Shown here in pieces: positions 7,279-17,787 of a DNA stretch of 64,000 bases; the first letter of the stretch is position 1, and each line of letters opens with the position of its first letter. The translations under genes and the position numbers were made by a program. Source of the DNA: Nitrospirota bacterium (GTDB lineage: Bacteria > Nitrospirota > Thermodesulfovibrionia > Thermodesulfovibrionales > Magnetobacteriaceae); NCBI GenBank assembly GCA_015233895.1, contig JADFXG010000001.1:310001-374000 (forward strand). Reading direction: 5' to 3'. Under the pieces are notes generated by a model that saw nothing but the letters and a program-made list of their open reading frames with translations, searched no databases and was not told the DNA's origin.

Positions 7279-9305
7279 AATACCTAAAGCTGATTTTACT
7301 TATATTAGCTATTATATTAGTTATAGCTGTATGGGTTTACTTTGATTTGACTTTTGTAAAAACTGATTTCAAAACAGCCTCAAAGTTCATTGCTGCTTTT
7401 AATATTGCCATAATAGCCATCCTGACACTTGTCTTTTTTGCTACTAAAAATCTAATTAAGCTCTTAATGGAAAAGAGAAATAAAATTGTCGGCTACAAGT
7501 TTAAGACTAAGCTTGTCATAATCCTTGTAGGAATAACTCTTTTACCGTCAATTATGTTATTTATAATTTCAAGTGGTCTTGTTACAAGCTACGTTGACAA
7601 GTGGTTTGTTCCTCTTGTCAGTAAGCCGATAGAGGATTCCCTTGCGCTTTCTGCAAAAATTTACGTTCTTTTAAGGAAAGAAACTCTGGAAAGCGCCTTT
7701 AAGCTCAAAAATTCAATGCCGATAGACAATAAGTACACATATGTTGTGTTAACAAAAAATGAATCTCATGAGCTCTCCGAGGCACAAAAGGATGCCCTTA
7801 ACGGCAATAGTGCCGTAGAGGTTATAACTCAGGGAGATACTGACATTATACGAGCCTCCGTTCCAATTTATAGATACGGGCAGGTGGTAAAAGTGTTAAG
7901 CGTCTCTCAGGTGGTTCCCCAGGAGATAAGTATGCGTGTTGGAGAGATTCAAAAAGCTAACGAAAACTACATGGCCCTAAGAGAGTTCAGGGTGCCGCTT
8001 AAAGCAAACTATCTTATAATTTTAGGTTTTTTTACCCTTCTTATCATGTTTCTTGCCCTGTGGATAGCACTGCGTATATCTCGCAGCATTACCACACCAA
8101 TTCAGAACCTGCTTAAGGCCACTGCTAATGTCTCGCTTGGAGATTTTAACACAGTGGTTGAAACACAACAACCTGATGACGAAATTGGAATGCTCATAAG
8201 CTCCTTTAATACCATGATTGAAAAAATCAAAAATACCGAACTTTCCCTTCACAACGCCTATCTTGAATCGGAAAGAAGACGTTTGAGTTTTGAAAATATC
8301 GTAAATAATATAAACTCAGGGGTTATCTCTCTTGATGTGGACAGCTCTGTGATAACCATTAACGACGTTGCCTGCAACATTCTGGGTATAAACGCACGGG
8401 ATGTTATTAACCGCCACTATGCTGAGGTTACAAAAAACATAAAGTCTAATGAATTTGAGAAATTCATAAAAGATATCAATCTGTATAATTTTCACAGTAA
8501 AAAAGACCAGATACGAGTATCAATAAACGGCAGAGGCATTGTGCTGCGCGTCTTTATAGTGCAACTGAAAGACGACACTAAAAACCCCGTAGGCCTTCTT
8601 GTAGTGTTTGACGACCTGACAGAGCTGATAAGGGCAGAAAAGGCCCTTGCATGGCAAGATGTGGCAAAACGTCTTACACATGAAATAAAAAACCCCCTTA
8701 CTCCTATTAAACTTTCCGCCGAACGGATGCTAAAAAGATGGAACTCAGGAGATCCTAAATTTGGTGAAATCTTAAAAAAATCTACCTCCATAATTATCAG
8801 AGAGGTTGATGGCATTCAAAAACTTGTAAACGAATTTTCACGTCTTGGTAAAATGCCCGACATTGAGCTTTCTGTAACACACCTTAAGCCACTGATTAAC
8901 GAGGTTATCGAGTTGTACAGAGAGTATGAAAAACTTGAGATAATCTTACACTATAACACCCGCATAGATGAACTACTTATTGATGCCGATAATTTCAAAC
9001 GAGTACTAATAAATATTTTTGATAATGCCGTGCAGGCCATTGATGAAAATGGTACAATAACTGTGTCAGTAAGTGAGGATGCGACAACCAGTAACATAAT
9101 AATAGAGATTTCAGACACAGGTGAGGGCATAAGAGAAGAGGATAAGGATAAACTGTTTCAACCGTATTTTTCACGGCGAAAAAACGGTACCGGGCTTGGG
9201 CTTGCAATAGCCCACAGGATTATCACTGAACATAAGGGTATGATTTCAGTTTTGGACAACAACCCTAAGGGTTCTACATTCAAAATAGAATTACCATGCT
9301 TTTAA
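7275..9305 (+). CDS. NtrY-like membrane histidine kinase
   Basis: A 676-residue sensor kinase. Three N-terminal membrane segments (about 4-24, 37-57, 73-96) precede an extracytoplasmic loop (about 100-240), a fourth membrane segment (about 245-268), HAMP (about 270-325) and PAS (about 335-450). The phosphoacceptor His is near residue 468 in LTHEIKNPLTPIKLSAERM, and the ATPase has NIFDNAVQAI, DTGEGI and GTGLGLAIAH. Architecture and NtrX-like neighbour match NtrY, which responds to nitrogen or redox state in other bacteria. The signal here is unknown. Confidence 0.9.
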   Translation: MKYLKLILLILAIILVIAVWVYFDLTFVKTDFKTASKFIAAFNIAIIAILTLVFFATKNLIKLLMEKRNKIVGYKFKTKLVIILVGITLLPSIMLFIISSGLVTSYVDKWFVPLVSKPIEDSLALSAKIYVLLRKETLESAFKLKNSMPIDNKYTYVVLTKNESHELSEAQKDALNGNSAVEVITQGDTDIIRASVPIYRYGQVVKVLSVSQVVPQEISMRVGEIQKANENYMALREFRVPLKANYLIILGFFTLLIMFLALWIALRISRSITTPIQNLLKATANVSLGDFNTVVETQQPDDEIGMLISSFNTMIEKIKNTELSLHNAYLESERRRLSFENIVNNINSGVISLDVDSSVITINDVACNILGINARDVINRHYAEVTKNIKSNEFEKFIKDINLYNFHSKKDQIRVSINGRGIVLRVFIVQLKDDTKNPVGLLVVFDDLTELIRAEKALAWQDVAKRLTHEIKNPLTPIKLSAERMLKRWNSGDPKFGEILKKSTSIIIREVDGIQKLVNEFSRLGKMPDIELSVTHLKPLINEVIELYREYEKLEIILHYNTRIDELLIDADNFKRVLINIFDNAVQAIDENGTITVSVSEDATTSNIIIEISDTGEGIREEDKDKLFQPYFSRRKNGTGLGLAIAHRIITEHKGMISVLDNNPKGSTFKIELPCF

Positions 9306-9309
9306 ACAG

Positions 9310-10662
9310 GTGGAGGATATGGGCAATTTTACAGTAGTTTTAATTGATGACGAAAAGAGTATAAGAGAGACGCTTTCAGAGATTTTTGAGGATGAGGGAT
9401 TTACTGTAATAAAGTTTGAAACTGGTGAGGAGGGCTTAGAGTATATTGAAAAGTCACCGCCTGATGTAATATTTCTTGACCTGTGGCTTCCCGGCATAGA
9501 CGGCCTTGAGGTGCTTCAGAAAATAAAACAAATTAACTCAGTGCTGCCAGTTATAATAATATCGGGACACGGTAAAATTGACCAGGCAGTAAAAGCCACC
9601 AAACTCGGTGCTTATGATTTCCTTGAAAAACCCCTGTCACTGGAACGTGTGCTGCTGACTGCTAAAAACGCAATAGAAAAAAAGGAACTTCAGGTACAAA
9701 ACGAAACTCTCAAAAAGGATATGATTCAAAAACATACTATGGTGGGCGAATCAAGGGCAATAGTTGATCTAAAAAAGGAAATAGAAATAGCCGGTAAGAG
9801 CAATGCACGGGTGTTGATAATGGGAGAAAGTGGTGTAGGAAAAGAGCTTGTAGCAAGAAATCTCCACTACCAAAGTGACAGGGCAAACAGAGCATTTGTT
9901 GAGGTTAATTGTGTTGCCATTCCTCAGGAACTTATAGAAAGTGAGCTTTTTGGCCACGAGAAGGGTTCCTTTACGGGAGCCTTTGAAAAGAAAAAAGGTA
10001 AGTTTGAGCTTGCAAACGAGGGCACCCTGTTTCTTGATGAAATCGGTGATATGTCTATGACTACACAGGCAAAACTGCTGAGAATCATAGAGACTCAGGA
10101 GTTTCAGAGAGTGGGCGGCAGTAAAAACATTAAGGTGGACGTACGAATCATTGCTGCAACAAATAAGGACCTCCAAAAAGAAGTTAAACAGGGAAAATTC
10201 CGCGAAGATCTTTTTTTCCGCCTTAATGTTATCCCTGTTATAGTGCCTCCCCTCAGGGAACGGAAAGATGACCTGCCAATGCTTATAGAGCACTTTATGA
10301 GCTCCTTTGCTGCCGAGTATGCGCGCCCCCTGAGAGCTATAAGCCCTGAAGCCATGAACACTCTTCTTGCCCACGACTGGCCTGGTAACGTAAGAGAACT
10401 AAAAAACACTCTTGAACGGCTTTTCATAATGACTCAATCAAAAGTTATAACAGCAAACGATATATCCGTAGGCGACTCTCCTCAAAAAGACTACTTTGCT
10501 TATGAGACACTCAGAGAGGCCCGTGACTCCTTTGAAAAGGACTACATAATCAGACAATTGGTCAAACACAAGTGGAATGTATCTAAAACCGCTGAAACTC
10601 TTCAAATTGAGAGAAGCAACCTTCACAGAAAAATCAAAGGTTATGATATAGATATCCCATAA
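9310..10662 (+). CDS. NtrX/NtrC-like sigma-54 response regulator
   Basis: About 450 residues: receiver domain (phospho-Asp in [10 protein letters not shown], about residue 57), AAA+ domain with Walker A GESGVGKE, the sigma-54 contact loop in the GSFTGA form, Walker [10 protein letters not shown], and a Fis-type helix-turn-helix ending in [14 protein letters not shown]. It activates sigma-54 promoters when phosphorylated, presumably by the kinase ending 4 bases upstream. GTG 9310 is the longest start; ATG 9319 is equally plausible, with AGGTGG five bases before it. Targets are not visible here. Confidence 0.92.
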   Translation: MEDMGNFTVVLIDDEKSIRETLSEIFEDEGFTVIKFETGEEGLEYIEKSPPDVIFLDLWLPGIDGLEVLQKIKQINSVLPVIIISGHGKIDQAVKATKLGAYDFLEKPLSLERVLLTAKNAIEKKELQVQNETLKKDMIQKHTMVGESRAIVDLKKEIEIAGKSNARVLIMGESGVGKELVARNLHYQSDRANRAFVEVNCVAIPQELIESELFGHEKGSFTGAFEKKKGKFELANEGTLFLDEIGDMSMTTQAKLLRIIETQEFQRVGGSKNIKVDVRIIAATNKDLQKEVKQGKFREDLFFRLNVIPVIVPPLRERKDDLPMLIEHFMSSFAAEYARPLRAISPEAMNTLLAHDWPGNVRELKNTLERLFIMTQSKVITANDISVGDSPQKDYFAYETLREARDSFEKDYIIRQLVKHKWNVSKTAETLQIERSNLHRKIKGYDIDIP

Positions 10663-10690
10663 CAAATTATAACTAAAGGAGCAAAATGAA

Positions 10691-12010
10691 ATGTTTAGAA
10701 ATGAAAAAAGTTCAGGCTTAATAAGGTTCACTTACTACGGATTGGGCATAGTTATTGCCGCTCTTGTAATTTTTCTGCTTTATACGTTAATAAGCTCTAA
10801 ACCTCCGGTAATCTCAGGACTGGACGGATTAGCAAAACTCCCGCGCAAAAAAGATGTTCCAATTAAAATAGATTGTAAATCCACTATAAAATCTGTTTCA
10901 ATCACTATATCACAGGGTGACAACACTAAAGCACAAGAGATTCTTTCAGATAACCCCGGGAAAAAAACAGCTGATTACCTTCTTAAAATAGAGCCAGTAA
11001 AACTATCACTTAAGGACGGCACAGCTCAAATAAAAGTTATCATAAAAAGCGGATTATTTACAAAGACCGAAAAAATGTTTGAAACGGTTATTGACACAAT
11101 CCCACCGATTATCGCAGTGCTTGATTCCACATACATTTCCGATCAAGGTTCTGCTACAGCAGTGTTAATAGAGGCCTCCGGAGCAGATTCTGTTTATGTT
11201 AAAATCGGCGATAAAACATATCCTGCAGTAAATTCTATTTTTAAAAACAAAAACCACTACTTCTGTATTTATCCGCTTGATGTTGACTACAATGGCACTG
11301 TTCCTTTAACTGCTGTAGCAGAAGACAATGCCGGAAATATGGTTATGACACCAATTAAAACCATATTTAAGCCCACAGTTTATAGAAAAGACATTATCAA
11401 AATATCTGATGATTTTATAAAACGTCAGGTCTATCCACTCCTTGGAATTACAGAAGGAGAGATGCCTCCTGTGGATGCCTTTATAAAACTTAACGAGGGC
11501 TGGAGAAAAGATAATGAAGCTAAAATACAGGAAATATCAGCTAAGAGCGTAAGTGAGATTCTTTGGCAGGGCGCCTTTATTCAAATGAAAAACACAAAAG
11601 TGTTTGCCCATTTTGGAGATATCCGCTCATACGAATACGGGGGAAAGATAATAAGCGGCAGCCGTCACATGGGATATGATCTTGCCTCTTTAGCTAACTC
11701 ACCGGTTCCAGCCGCTAACTCAGGCATTGTGCAATTTGCGGGCAATCTCGGAATCTACGGCAATGCAATAATAATTGACCACGGTCTGGGGCTTATGAGT
11801 CTTTATGGACATCTTTCTGCAATTATGGTAAAGGAAGGGGACAAAGTAGTCAAAGGCGGTATAATTGCTAAAAGCGGAATGACCGGGTTTGCCGGAGGTG
11901 ACCACCTCCACTTTGCAATTATATGCCACGGCGTATATGTTAGTCCGGTTCAGTGGTGGGATAAACTGTGGATAGATAAACGGATTTCCCTCGTTCTCAA
12001 TAAGGGTTGA
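10691..12010 (+). CDS. Membrane-anchored M23 peptidase
   Basis: A 439-residue protein with one N-terminal membrane segment (about 13-35), a long beta-rich extracytoplasmic region and a C-terminal LytM/M23 domain. All zinc and catalytic residues are present: HMGYD (H-x3-D), YGHLS and HLHF. It should therefore be an active peptidoglycan endopeptidase, in contrast to the degenerate EnvC at 57 kb. It begins 28 bases after the regulator gene with AAAGGAG upstream, so it may belong to the same operon and be regulated with it. Confidence 0.9.
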   Translation: MFRNEKSSGLIRFTYYGLGIVIAALVIFLLYTLISSKPPVISGLDGLAKLPRKKDVPIKIDCKSTIKSVSITISQGDNTKAQEILSDNPGKKTADYLLKIEPVKLSLKDGTAQIKVIIKSGLFTKTEKMFETVIDTIPPIIAVLDSTYISDQGSATAVLIEASGADSVYVKIGDKTYPAVNSIFKNKNHYFCIYPLDVDYNGTVPLTAVAEDNAGNMVMTPIKTIFKPTVYRKDIIKISDDFIKRQVYPLLGITEGEMPPVDAFIKLNEGWRKDNEAKIQEISAKSVSEILWQGAFIQMKNTKVFAHFGDIRSYEYGGKIISGSRHMGYDLASLANSPVPAANSGIVQFAGNLGIYGNAIIIDHGLGLMSLYGHLSAIMVKEGDKVVKGGIIAKSGMTGFAGGDHLHFAIICHGVYVSPVQWWDKLWIDKRISLVLNKG

Positions 12011-12030
12011 GAATCACAATTTGACGATTT

Positions 12031-12055
12031 AGGGAAAGGGCGTTGCCCTTTCCCT
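12031..12055. terminator. Bidirectional terminator hairpin
   Basis: AGGGAAAGGGC-GTT-GCCCTTTCCCT lies between the convergent M23 peptidase and YkgJ genes. A related weaker copy lies at 24013-24039. Confidence 0.75.
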
Positions 12056-12062
12056 TATTACC

Positions 12063-12842
12063 TTAACCCTGCTTCAAATTCATGGTCGGCTCTTTAAACA
12101 GCGCAAATTTTAGCCATTTATTAGCAAACTTCAGAAGCTGCAGCTCATCGGTAGTTATTAGCTCTAGCTCATCCTCTTCAACATCAAAGCGTTTAAGGAA
12201 AGTGCTCTTTAGTAAAAACTCCCTGAACGCATCCATATCAAAACTCCCCAACATATAAATAGCCGTGGATTTATCATCGAGCTTGACGCTGCTTCCGTAG
12301 AGTTTTTTATTTAAAATCAGGTCAACCCAGTCCTTGTTGGCATCCTCGTATATATTAATCTCCTGATTAGTTCGCCATGTCTCTATATCCCAAAGCGCTG
12401 ACTCATTGTGGCCTTTGCAAAAACTCTCCTGTATCTTAAAATAAAAATCATCTCCCTCAAACGGCCGGGTTGACTTCATAACCGCATACCCTATCGGATA
12501 GTACCTGCATGCAAGCGGTCTGTTAGTGTATATTGCACATCCGTCCTCCCTGTTAAAATAACAATTTTTATTTTCATCCATTCTCAGTTTTAAAAAAGGT
12601 ATATTGCTCTTTTCAAGCGTGACCTGAATAGCGTACGTAGCCAGGAATTCCGACGATGTTATCCCGATTGCGTTTTTTATTCTAAGCACATCATAAGGCG
12701 TTAAAAATATCTCCAATCCGCCTTTGCAGCACTGATTAAAACACTCGATGTCTTTGTGGCACCTGAAACTAAACTTATCCTTATAGGTAAGCTCTATCTT
12801 TTCACCAGGAAAGCTCCGTAGTTTATTAAATACATCATCCAT
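12063..12842 (-). CDS. YkgJ-family cysteine cluster protein
   Basis: A 259-residue protein with the Zn/Fe-S-like cysteine cluster typical of YkgJ/CxxCxxCC proteins: FRCHKDIECFNQCCKGG near residues 26-42, then CYFNREDGCAIYTNRPLACRYYP (about 93-115; given here as its key Cys-x8-Cys-x10-Cys spacing). The C-terminal half is alpha-helical without clear motifs. The biochemical role of the family is not established; a redox or metal centre is likely. It is transcribed convergently to the peptidase and sits downstream of qmoC, separated by an inverted-repeat structure. Confidence 0.85.
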   Translation of the reverse strand: MDDVFNKLRSFPGEKIELTYKDKFSFRCHKDIECFNQCCKGGLEIFLTPYDVLRIKNAIGITSSEFLATYAIQVTLEKSNIPFLKLRMDENKNCYFNREDGCAIYTNRPLACRYYPIGYAVMKSTRPFEGDDFYFKIQESFCKGHNESALWDIETWRTNQEINIYEDANKDWVDLILNKKLYGSSVKLDDKSTAIYMLGSFDMDAFREFLLKSTFLKRFDVEEDELELITTDELQLLKFANKWLKFALFKEPTMNLKQG

Positions 12843-12930
12843 AGTTTTTCAAATCCTTTTAATCATGATAATACAATAACAACTCACCAACACGCTGCTC
12901 TCTGCAGAGTAGTTAACTCGCTGTTAAAAA

Positions 12931-13008
12931 ACTGGATTCCTGCTTTCGCAGGAATGACAGAAAAAGGCACCCTCCTCTGTCATTCCCGCCTCCGAGCGGG
13001 AATCCAGT
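12931..13008. repeat. Nested inverted repeat downstream of qmoC
   Basis: ACTGGATTCCTGC-TTTC-GCAGGAATGACAG is followed after 16 bases by CTGTCATTCCCGC-CTCCGA-GCGGGAATCCAGT. Each arm folds on itself and the two arms are reverse complements of each other, so one large or two small hairpins can form. It resembles the dispersed GGATTCCCGC...GCGGGAATGACA repeats seen in many bacterial genomes, and probably ends the sulfur operon transcript. Confidence 0.75.
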
Positions 13009-13046
13009 CCTTTCCTTTGTATCCTTAACTAATAACTTGTCTCTGC

Positions 13047-14216
13047 CTAATCCTTATTTGCCATCTTTGCATATACGATAGCCGTTGTCCTATAGACCAT
13101 GTGAGCGAGCTTTGTAAAAGGTAAAAACGCAATCGTATAAAAAACAAACACTAAGTGTGCGAAATACATCGGGTACGCTATGTTTGCCACGTTTCCCCAT
13201 CTGAGAAGCTCCGAAAGAATACCGGTAATAAAGAGCAACATTACAACTACGTTGAAACTACTGTCAAAGGCGGAGGTCTTTGTGACAAACCCTTTGTCTT
13301 TAGCCTTGTTGTTAAAAATCAACACAGCGCCTATAAACAAGGCCAGAGCACTAAGATTGCCAAACCCTTTAAAGGCCAGATAACAAAGAATTACCAGCTC
13401 CTTTGAGCCATTAAAAAGAGCTAAAATAGCAGGATCATCCACCCTGTATGGCGAATGCCAGCCAAGTACGTAAATGTAAAAGACAGCCCAGTTGGTAGTT
13501 ATAAAAAGCCCCAGAAAACCAAAAAACACAAACCTGTGAGCCCACGTCCTGTCCTTATTTACACTGCACTTTTCAAACTTCTTGTGCAACAAAAACTCTT
13601 TCAGCGTCTCCACAATGCTCTTTACTAAGTTACCCTCAGCCATCAGCTTGTGTGGATTTGTGTTCAGGTTTTTCCAAAACCGGCTTATACTGATTACAAA
13701 AGAAATAAACACAAAGGTTGCTGAAGTTATAAAAATCGGGTCAACGTAGTGGATTGGGAAAAAATGGTCATACACTACAGGCCCATCCGGAATGTTTAAG
13801 TGTCCGGTTGCATTTAAAATCAACAGAAAAAGCACTATCGGTATAAGAAACGTTAAGATAAGGAGTTTAGGCTCTCCGATTATCTTTGCTAAAAACCCGG
13901 GAAATGCGTTTTCCGTGATAGCTTGTTTTCTTAGCACTGCAAGTACATCACCGGGTCTTGCCCCCCTTGGACAGTACTTGGTGCACTCGTTACAGTTATG
14001 GCATAACCAGATATTGGGATCTGCTGCCAAATCCGCCTTAAGGCCCCACTGTGCCATTGACATTTCCCTGCGGGGAAACGGATCACCCGGCGGCGTTAAA
14101 CTACAAACCGCCGAACAAGTAGCACATTGGTAACACCTCTTTACCGTATCTGCACCTGAACTCTTTAAACTTTTAACAAAGTCCAGATCAGGCGTTACTA
14201 CCGTACCATCACCCAT
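13047..14216 (-). CDS. qmoC: Quinone-interacting membrane oxidoreductase subunit QmoC
   Basis: A 389-residue fusion of an HdrC-like ferredoxin domain and an HdrE-like cytochrome b membrane domain. Two clusters are visible, CYQCATCSAVC and CHNCNECTKYCPRG (residues about 28-90), followed by about six hydrophobic helices with candidate haem histidines. QmoC anchors QmoAB to the membrane and exchanges electrons with menaquinone for APS reductase. It is 26 bases downstream of qmoB and is the last gene of the operon before the inverted repeat. Length and architecture are typical. Confidence 0.95.
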   Translation of the reverse strand: MGDGTVVTPDLDFVKSLKSSGADTVKRCYQCATCSAVCSLTPPGDPFPRREMSMAQWGLKADLAADPNIWLCHNCNECTKYCPRGARPGDVLAVLRKQAITENAFPGFLAKIIGEPKLLILTFLIPIVLFLLILNATGHLNIPDGPVVYDHFFPIHYVDPIFITSATFVFISFVISISRFWKNLNTNPHKLMAEGNLVKSIVETLKEFLLHKKFEKCSVNKDRTWAHRFVFFGFLGLFITTNWAVFYIYVLGWHSPYRVDDPAILALFNGSKELVILCYLAFKGFGNLSALALFIGAVLIFNNKAKDKGFVTKTSAFDSSFNVVVMLLFITGILSELLRWGNVANIAYPMYFAHLVFVFYTIAFLPFTKLAHMVYRTTAIVYAKMANKD

Positions 14217-14242
14217 ATTTTACCTCCACACCACTTTTTTTA

Positions 14243-16474
14243 TTAGAAACCTTTATATGGATTGGGGCCGAAGCCTTTTAACTGCTCCGAAAAGTCGTTC
14301 ATTAATTTCGGTAACAGATCCCATTCATCTATCGAAAGCTGCACTTGCTGCACTCTCTCAGCCTCAAGCATCAATCTGCCCAGAGTTTCCTGCACCTTAC
14401 CCAGCCTCTCACTTGCCACCTGCGAGCCCTTTATAAAGTGGCACTGGTAGTTATCACCATACTTACACCCTATAAGCATAACACCGTCCACTCCCTTTGA
14501 AAGCGCATCAGCTATCCACACTAGGTTGGTTCCGCCAAGGCATCTAAGAGGTATAAACCTGAAATTAGGATTTAACGATATCCTGTTTAACCCTGCCATA
14601 TCCAATGCCGGATATGCATCGTTTTCACAGATAAAGGCTAATATAAACGGTTCGTCTCCCTCAGAGGGTACTTCAACCGCTTTTATCATTGAAGAGATTA
14701 TATCCACACTGTAGTTTTTAAAGGAAATAATTCTCTGAGGACATGCGCCCATACAAGTACCACAACGGCGGCAGCGATAAGGATGCTCTTTCGGAGTTCC
14801 CTTTTCGTCCTCATCCAGCACTCCGAACGGACACTCAACCGTACAACGGCGGCACTGAGTACAGCTTTCAAGCCTGAACTCAGGAAATGTCATATCCCCT
14901 GCCCGTGGGTGCACTGCCTTGCCCTGAGCAGTAAGCTCAATACACTGAATGGCCTTAAGAGCCGCCCCTGTGGCATCTGTGCTTGACTGTTGTGCGTCCA
15001 TGGGATGCCTTACCGCCCCTGCCGCATATATTCCGGTTCGCCGTGTTTCATAAGGAAAACATATAAAATGTGAATCAGGGAAACCGTACTTAAGATGAGG
15101 CAGTTCGGGGCCTTGTCTGTATTTTAAATTCAAAACTATAGGTATAGGCACAAGCTCTGAACTGGAGCCGTCCTGGGTTTGTTTCGTTACAAGATCTCCA
15201 ATGTACTCCTCTGTAACTGCGTTTACGGCCCTGCCCTCAGGAAGCATGCTGGATACCATGCCAGTAGCAAGCACAACAAGGTCAACCTTTATCTGCATAT
15301 CACGGCTTAGCAATTGATTATACACGTCCACCATTATGCTGCCGTCAGGAGCCTCTGTAAGCCCCTTCACCTCGCCCTTGGCAAGGAATATTCCCTCGTC
15401 ATCCTGTGCTGCCTTATAAAAACCCTCATACAGACCCATCGTGCGCATATCTTTGTAGATTATGTAAGCACTTGATTTAGGATTAGACTCCCGCACGTAC
15501 TTAGCCTGTTTAAGTGAAACGTTACAACACACGGTAGAACAGTATGGAATGTTGTTTTCGTCTCTTTGGCCGGCACACTGGACAAACAGAACGCTGTTTG
15601 CCGTTTTACCGTCCGATGGGCGTGTTATCTTGCCCTTTGAGGCTATGGTTTCCATCTCAACGTTTGTTACAACATTTTTATAGCGGCCATAACCATACAT
15701 GGTAAGTTGTGTGGCATCATAGGGTTTCCAGCCGATAGCAAGCACAACCGCACCAACGCTGAACTTCTCCTCCTGACCGCTTTTATCTACAAATATCTCA
15801 AACATTCCGGGCTCACCCTCTATAGAGGTAACTTTTGTGCCCAGCATTATTTTTATTTTGGGATCAGTTTCTGCCGCTTTAATTTTTGCTCCGATTGTCT
15901 GTTCCGGCAACTTATCAAATGGTTCTTTTACAGGAAAACCTTTGAAGGATTTTTTAGCAAAACCACCAAGTTCAGCAGTTTCCTCAACAATAACTGCCTC
16001 ATATCCGGCCTTTGCCGCCTCTATTGCAGCAGTCAAACCTGTAACGCCGCCGCCAATAATCAACAGAGACTTGTGAACCTCTGTGGTTTTTGGAACCGGC
16101 GGTTCTGCCTTTGAGGCCTTTACCATTCCCATGCTGAGATTATCGACAGCCAAAAGCTGCGTTCCCGGAGCTCCGGCAGGCTGTGTCCACGCCACATGCT
16201 CTCTTATGTTCACTCTTTCCGTATAGTAAAGAAGCGGATCAAAGTCAAAAGCATCAGTGTTGACCCTCGGTGAGCAGGCAGCTATTACGATTTTATTTAT
16301 CCCATCATTGTTAATATCATCTTTTATAACTTGCACGCCGTCATCACTGCAAAAAAAGGAATGAGTCTTACAAGATGCTGCAGACCTTGCAGTCTTCTGA
16401 AGTTCCTCAACATTTATTGACTCACCTATACCACATCCGGTGCATATATATACGCCCATTTTACTATCAGCCAT
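14243..16474 (-). CDS. qmoB: Qmo complex subunit QmoB (HdrA/MvhD-like flavoprotein)
   Basis: A 743-residue protein: N-terminal short segment, HdrA-like FAD domain (LLIIGGGVTGLTAAIEAAKAG, here shown by its GGGVTG core near residue 140), a ferredoxin module (CTQCRRCTVECPFG and CRRCGTCMGACPQR, about 540-590) and a C-terminal MvhD-type domain with CLGG and GCKYGDNYQC. This is the canonical QmoB order. QmoB is the cytoplasmic electron-transfer subunit, possibly bifurcating, between AprBA and QmoC. It begins 7 bases after qmoA. Confidence 0.95.
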   Translation of the reverse strand: MADSKMGVYICTGCGIGESINVEELQKTARSAASCKTHSFFCSDDGVQVIKDDINNDGINKIVIAACSPRVNTDAFDFDPLLYYTERVNIREHVAWTQPAGAPGTQLLAVDNLSMGMVKASKAEPPVPKTTEVHKSLLIIGGGVTGLTAAIEAAKAGYEAVIVEETAELGGFAKKSFKGFPVKEPFDKLPEQTIGAKIKAAETDPKIKIMLGTKVTSIEGEPGMFEIFVDKSGQEEKFSVGAVVLAIGWKPYDATQLTMYGYGRYKNVVTNVEMETIASKGKITRPSDGKTANSVLFVQCAGQRDENNIPYCSTVCCNVSLKQAKYVRESNPKSSAYIIYKDMRTMGLYEGFYKAAQDDEGIFLAKGEVKGLTEAPDGSIMVDVYNQLLSRDMQIKVDLVVLATGMVSSMLPEGRAVNAVTEEYIGDLVTKQTQDGSSSELVPIPIVLNLKYRQGPELPHLKYGFPDSHFICFPYETRRTGIYAAGAVRHPMDAQQSSTDATGAALKAIQCIELTAQGKAVHPRAGDMTFPEFRLESCTQCRRCTVECPFGVLDEDEKGTPKEHPYRCRRCGTCMGACPQRIISFKNYSVDIISSMIKAVEVPSEGDEPFILAFICENDAYPALDMAGLNRISLNPNFRFIPLRCLGGTNLVWIADALSKGVDGVMLIGCKYGDNYQCHFIKGSQVASERLGKVQETLGRLMLEAERVQQVQLSIDEWDLLPKLMNDFSEQLKGFGPNPYKGF

Positions 16475-16481
16475 GTCTGTG

Positions 16482-17741
16482 TTACCTCCTCACCGTGGAC
16501 TGTATGCCCCTCAGGGCCGATGCCGTTGAGTCCTGAACGGAATTAGTCACGTCGTTAGGCCTCTTTGCCACGCCGGATGAATATATGCCTGCTTTTTGTA
16601 GGTCAGCATCTATAAAACCGTTGTCATCGAGCTTTAAACCGTGATTACCGGCACTCTTTATGGCCGGCTCCATTCCGGTTGCAAGGACCACCATGTCAAC
16701 CTTTTTAGTTATCTTAGCAGAACCCTCTATATCCTCAAGGGTAAGTATCGGGTCTCCGCTTTCCGGGTCCTCTTCTATTTTCGCAACCTTTCCCTTTATC
16801 ATATGCACGTTTTCATCTGCCTGAATTTTCTTTAAAAAGTCCTCATACTTACCGGGTGTTCTCAAATCTATGTAATAAATAAACACATTGGAATCCGGAT
16901 ATTGCTCCCTTAAGTACGTTGCCTGTTTAAGTGAGGCCATACAGCATATAGCCGAACAGTGGGCAAGATGGTTGATGTCTCTTGAACCTGCACACTGTAC
17001 AAAGGCCACCGTTTTGGGCTCTTTCTTATCACTGGGTCTGACAATTTTCCCCTTTGTTGGGCCATTAGGTGAGGCCATACGCTCCATCATCATGTTTGTT
17101 ACCGCGTTTTTAACTTTCCCGAACCCCAGATTATCCATTTTCTTTGCGTCATACGGATTCCAACCCGTAGCATAGACCACCGACTGCGTCTTTATCTCTA
17201 CCGTCTCAGGTTTCATATCAAAATCTATAGCATCGTACTTACAAACAGCGGCGCACTTTGCACAGGAGGCTTTAGTGCAAAGAGTATCATCTATCACATA
17301 CCTCATAGGAAAAGCCATATCATGGGGAAGATAAACGGCCTTTGTTTTATCCAATCCGAAATTAAATAAATTTGTGCGCTCTACCGGGCACACCTCAACG
17401 CACTTATTGCATGCGGTACACTTTGAATTAACTAACCGGGGATTAATCTTAACTTTTACGGTAAAATTCCCTTCGGAGCCACTTACGCTCTCTACCTCCG
17501 ACATAGTGTAGTAACTAATTTTTGAATTCTGTTTGATACGTCTGAAATTTATCTCCATCCCGCAGTACGGCGGGCAGAGTTTTGGGAAGTACTTATTTAA
17601 TTGGGCAACACGACCGCCAAGATATGGACTTTTCTCTATAATCACCGAGGTTATACCTGCCTCAGCAGCCTCTATAGCTGTAGTCATACCGCTTATACCG
17701 CCGCCTATTACCACCATTTGTGCCGTTTTTTCCTCTGGCAT
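16482..17741 (-). CDS. qmoA: Qmo complex subunit QmoA (HdrA-like flavoprotein)
   Basis: A 419-residue HdrA-related FAD protein with the dinucleotide motif GGGISGMTTA near the N-terminus and cysteine motifs CTACNKCVEVCPVE and CTKASCAKCAAVCKYDAI for Fe-S clusters (about 110-175). QmoA contacts AprBA in the cytoplasm and passes electrons to QmoB/QmoC. It is separated from aprA by a 95-bp gap with a strong hairpin, so its level may be set separately from apr. Confidence 0.95.
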   Translation of the reverse strand: MPEEKTAQMVVIGGGISGMTTAIEAAEAGITSVIIEKSPYLGGRVAQLNKYFPKLCPPYCGMEINFRRIKQNSKISYYTMSEVESVSGSEGNFTVKVKINPRLVNSKCTACNKCVEVCPVERTNLFNFGLDKTKAVYLPHDMAFPMRYVIDDTLCTKASCAKCAAVCKYDAIDFDMKPETVEIKTQSVVYATGWNPYDAKKMDNLGFGKVKNAVTNMMMERMASPNGPTKGKIVRPSDKKEPKTVAFVQCAGSRDINHLAHCSAICCMASLKQATYLREQYPDSNVFIYYIDLRTPGKYEDFLKKIQADENVHMIKGKVAKIEEDPESGDPILTLEDIEGSAKITKKVDMVVLATGMEPAIKSAGNHGLKLDDNGFIDADLQKAGIYSSGVAKRPNDVTNSVQDSTASALRGIQSTVRR

Positions 17742-17787
17742 GATAAAAACTCCTCCACTTTTTATTCAACAAGCATAAATACGGTAA

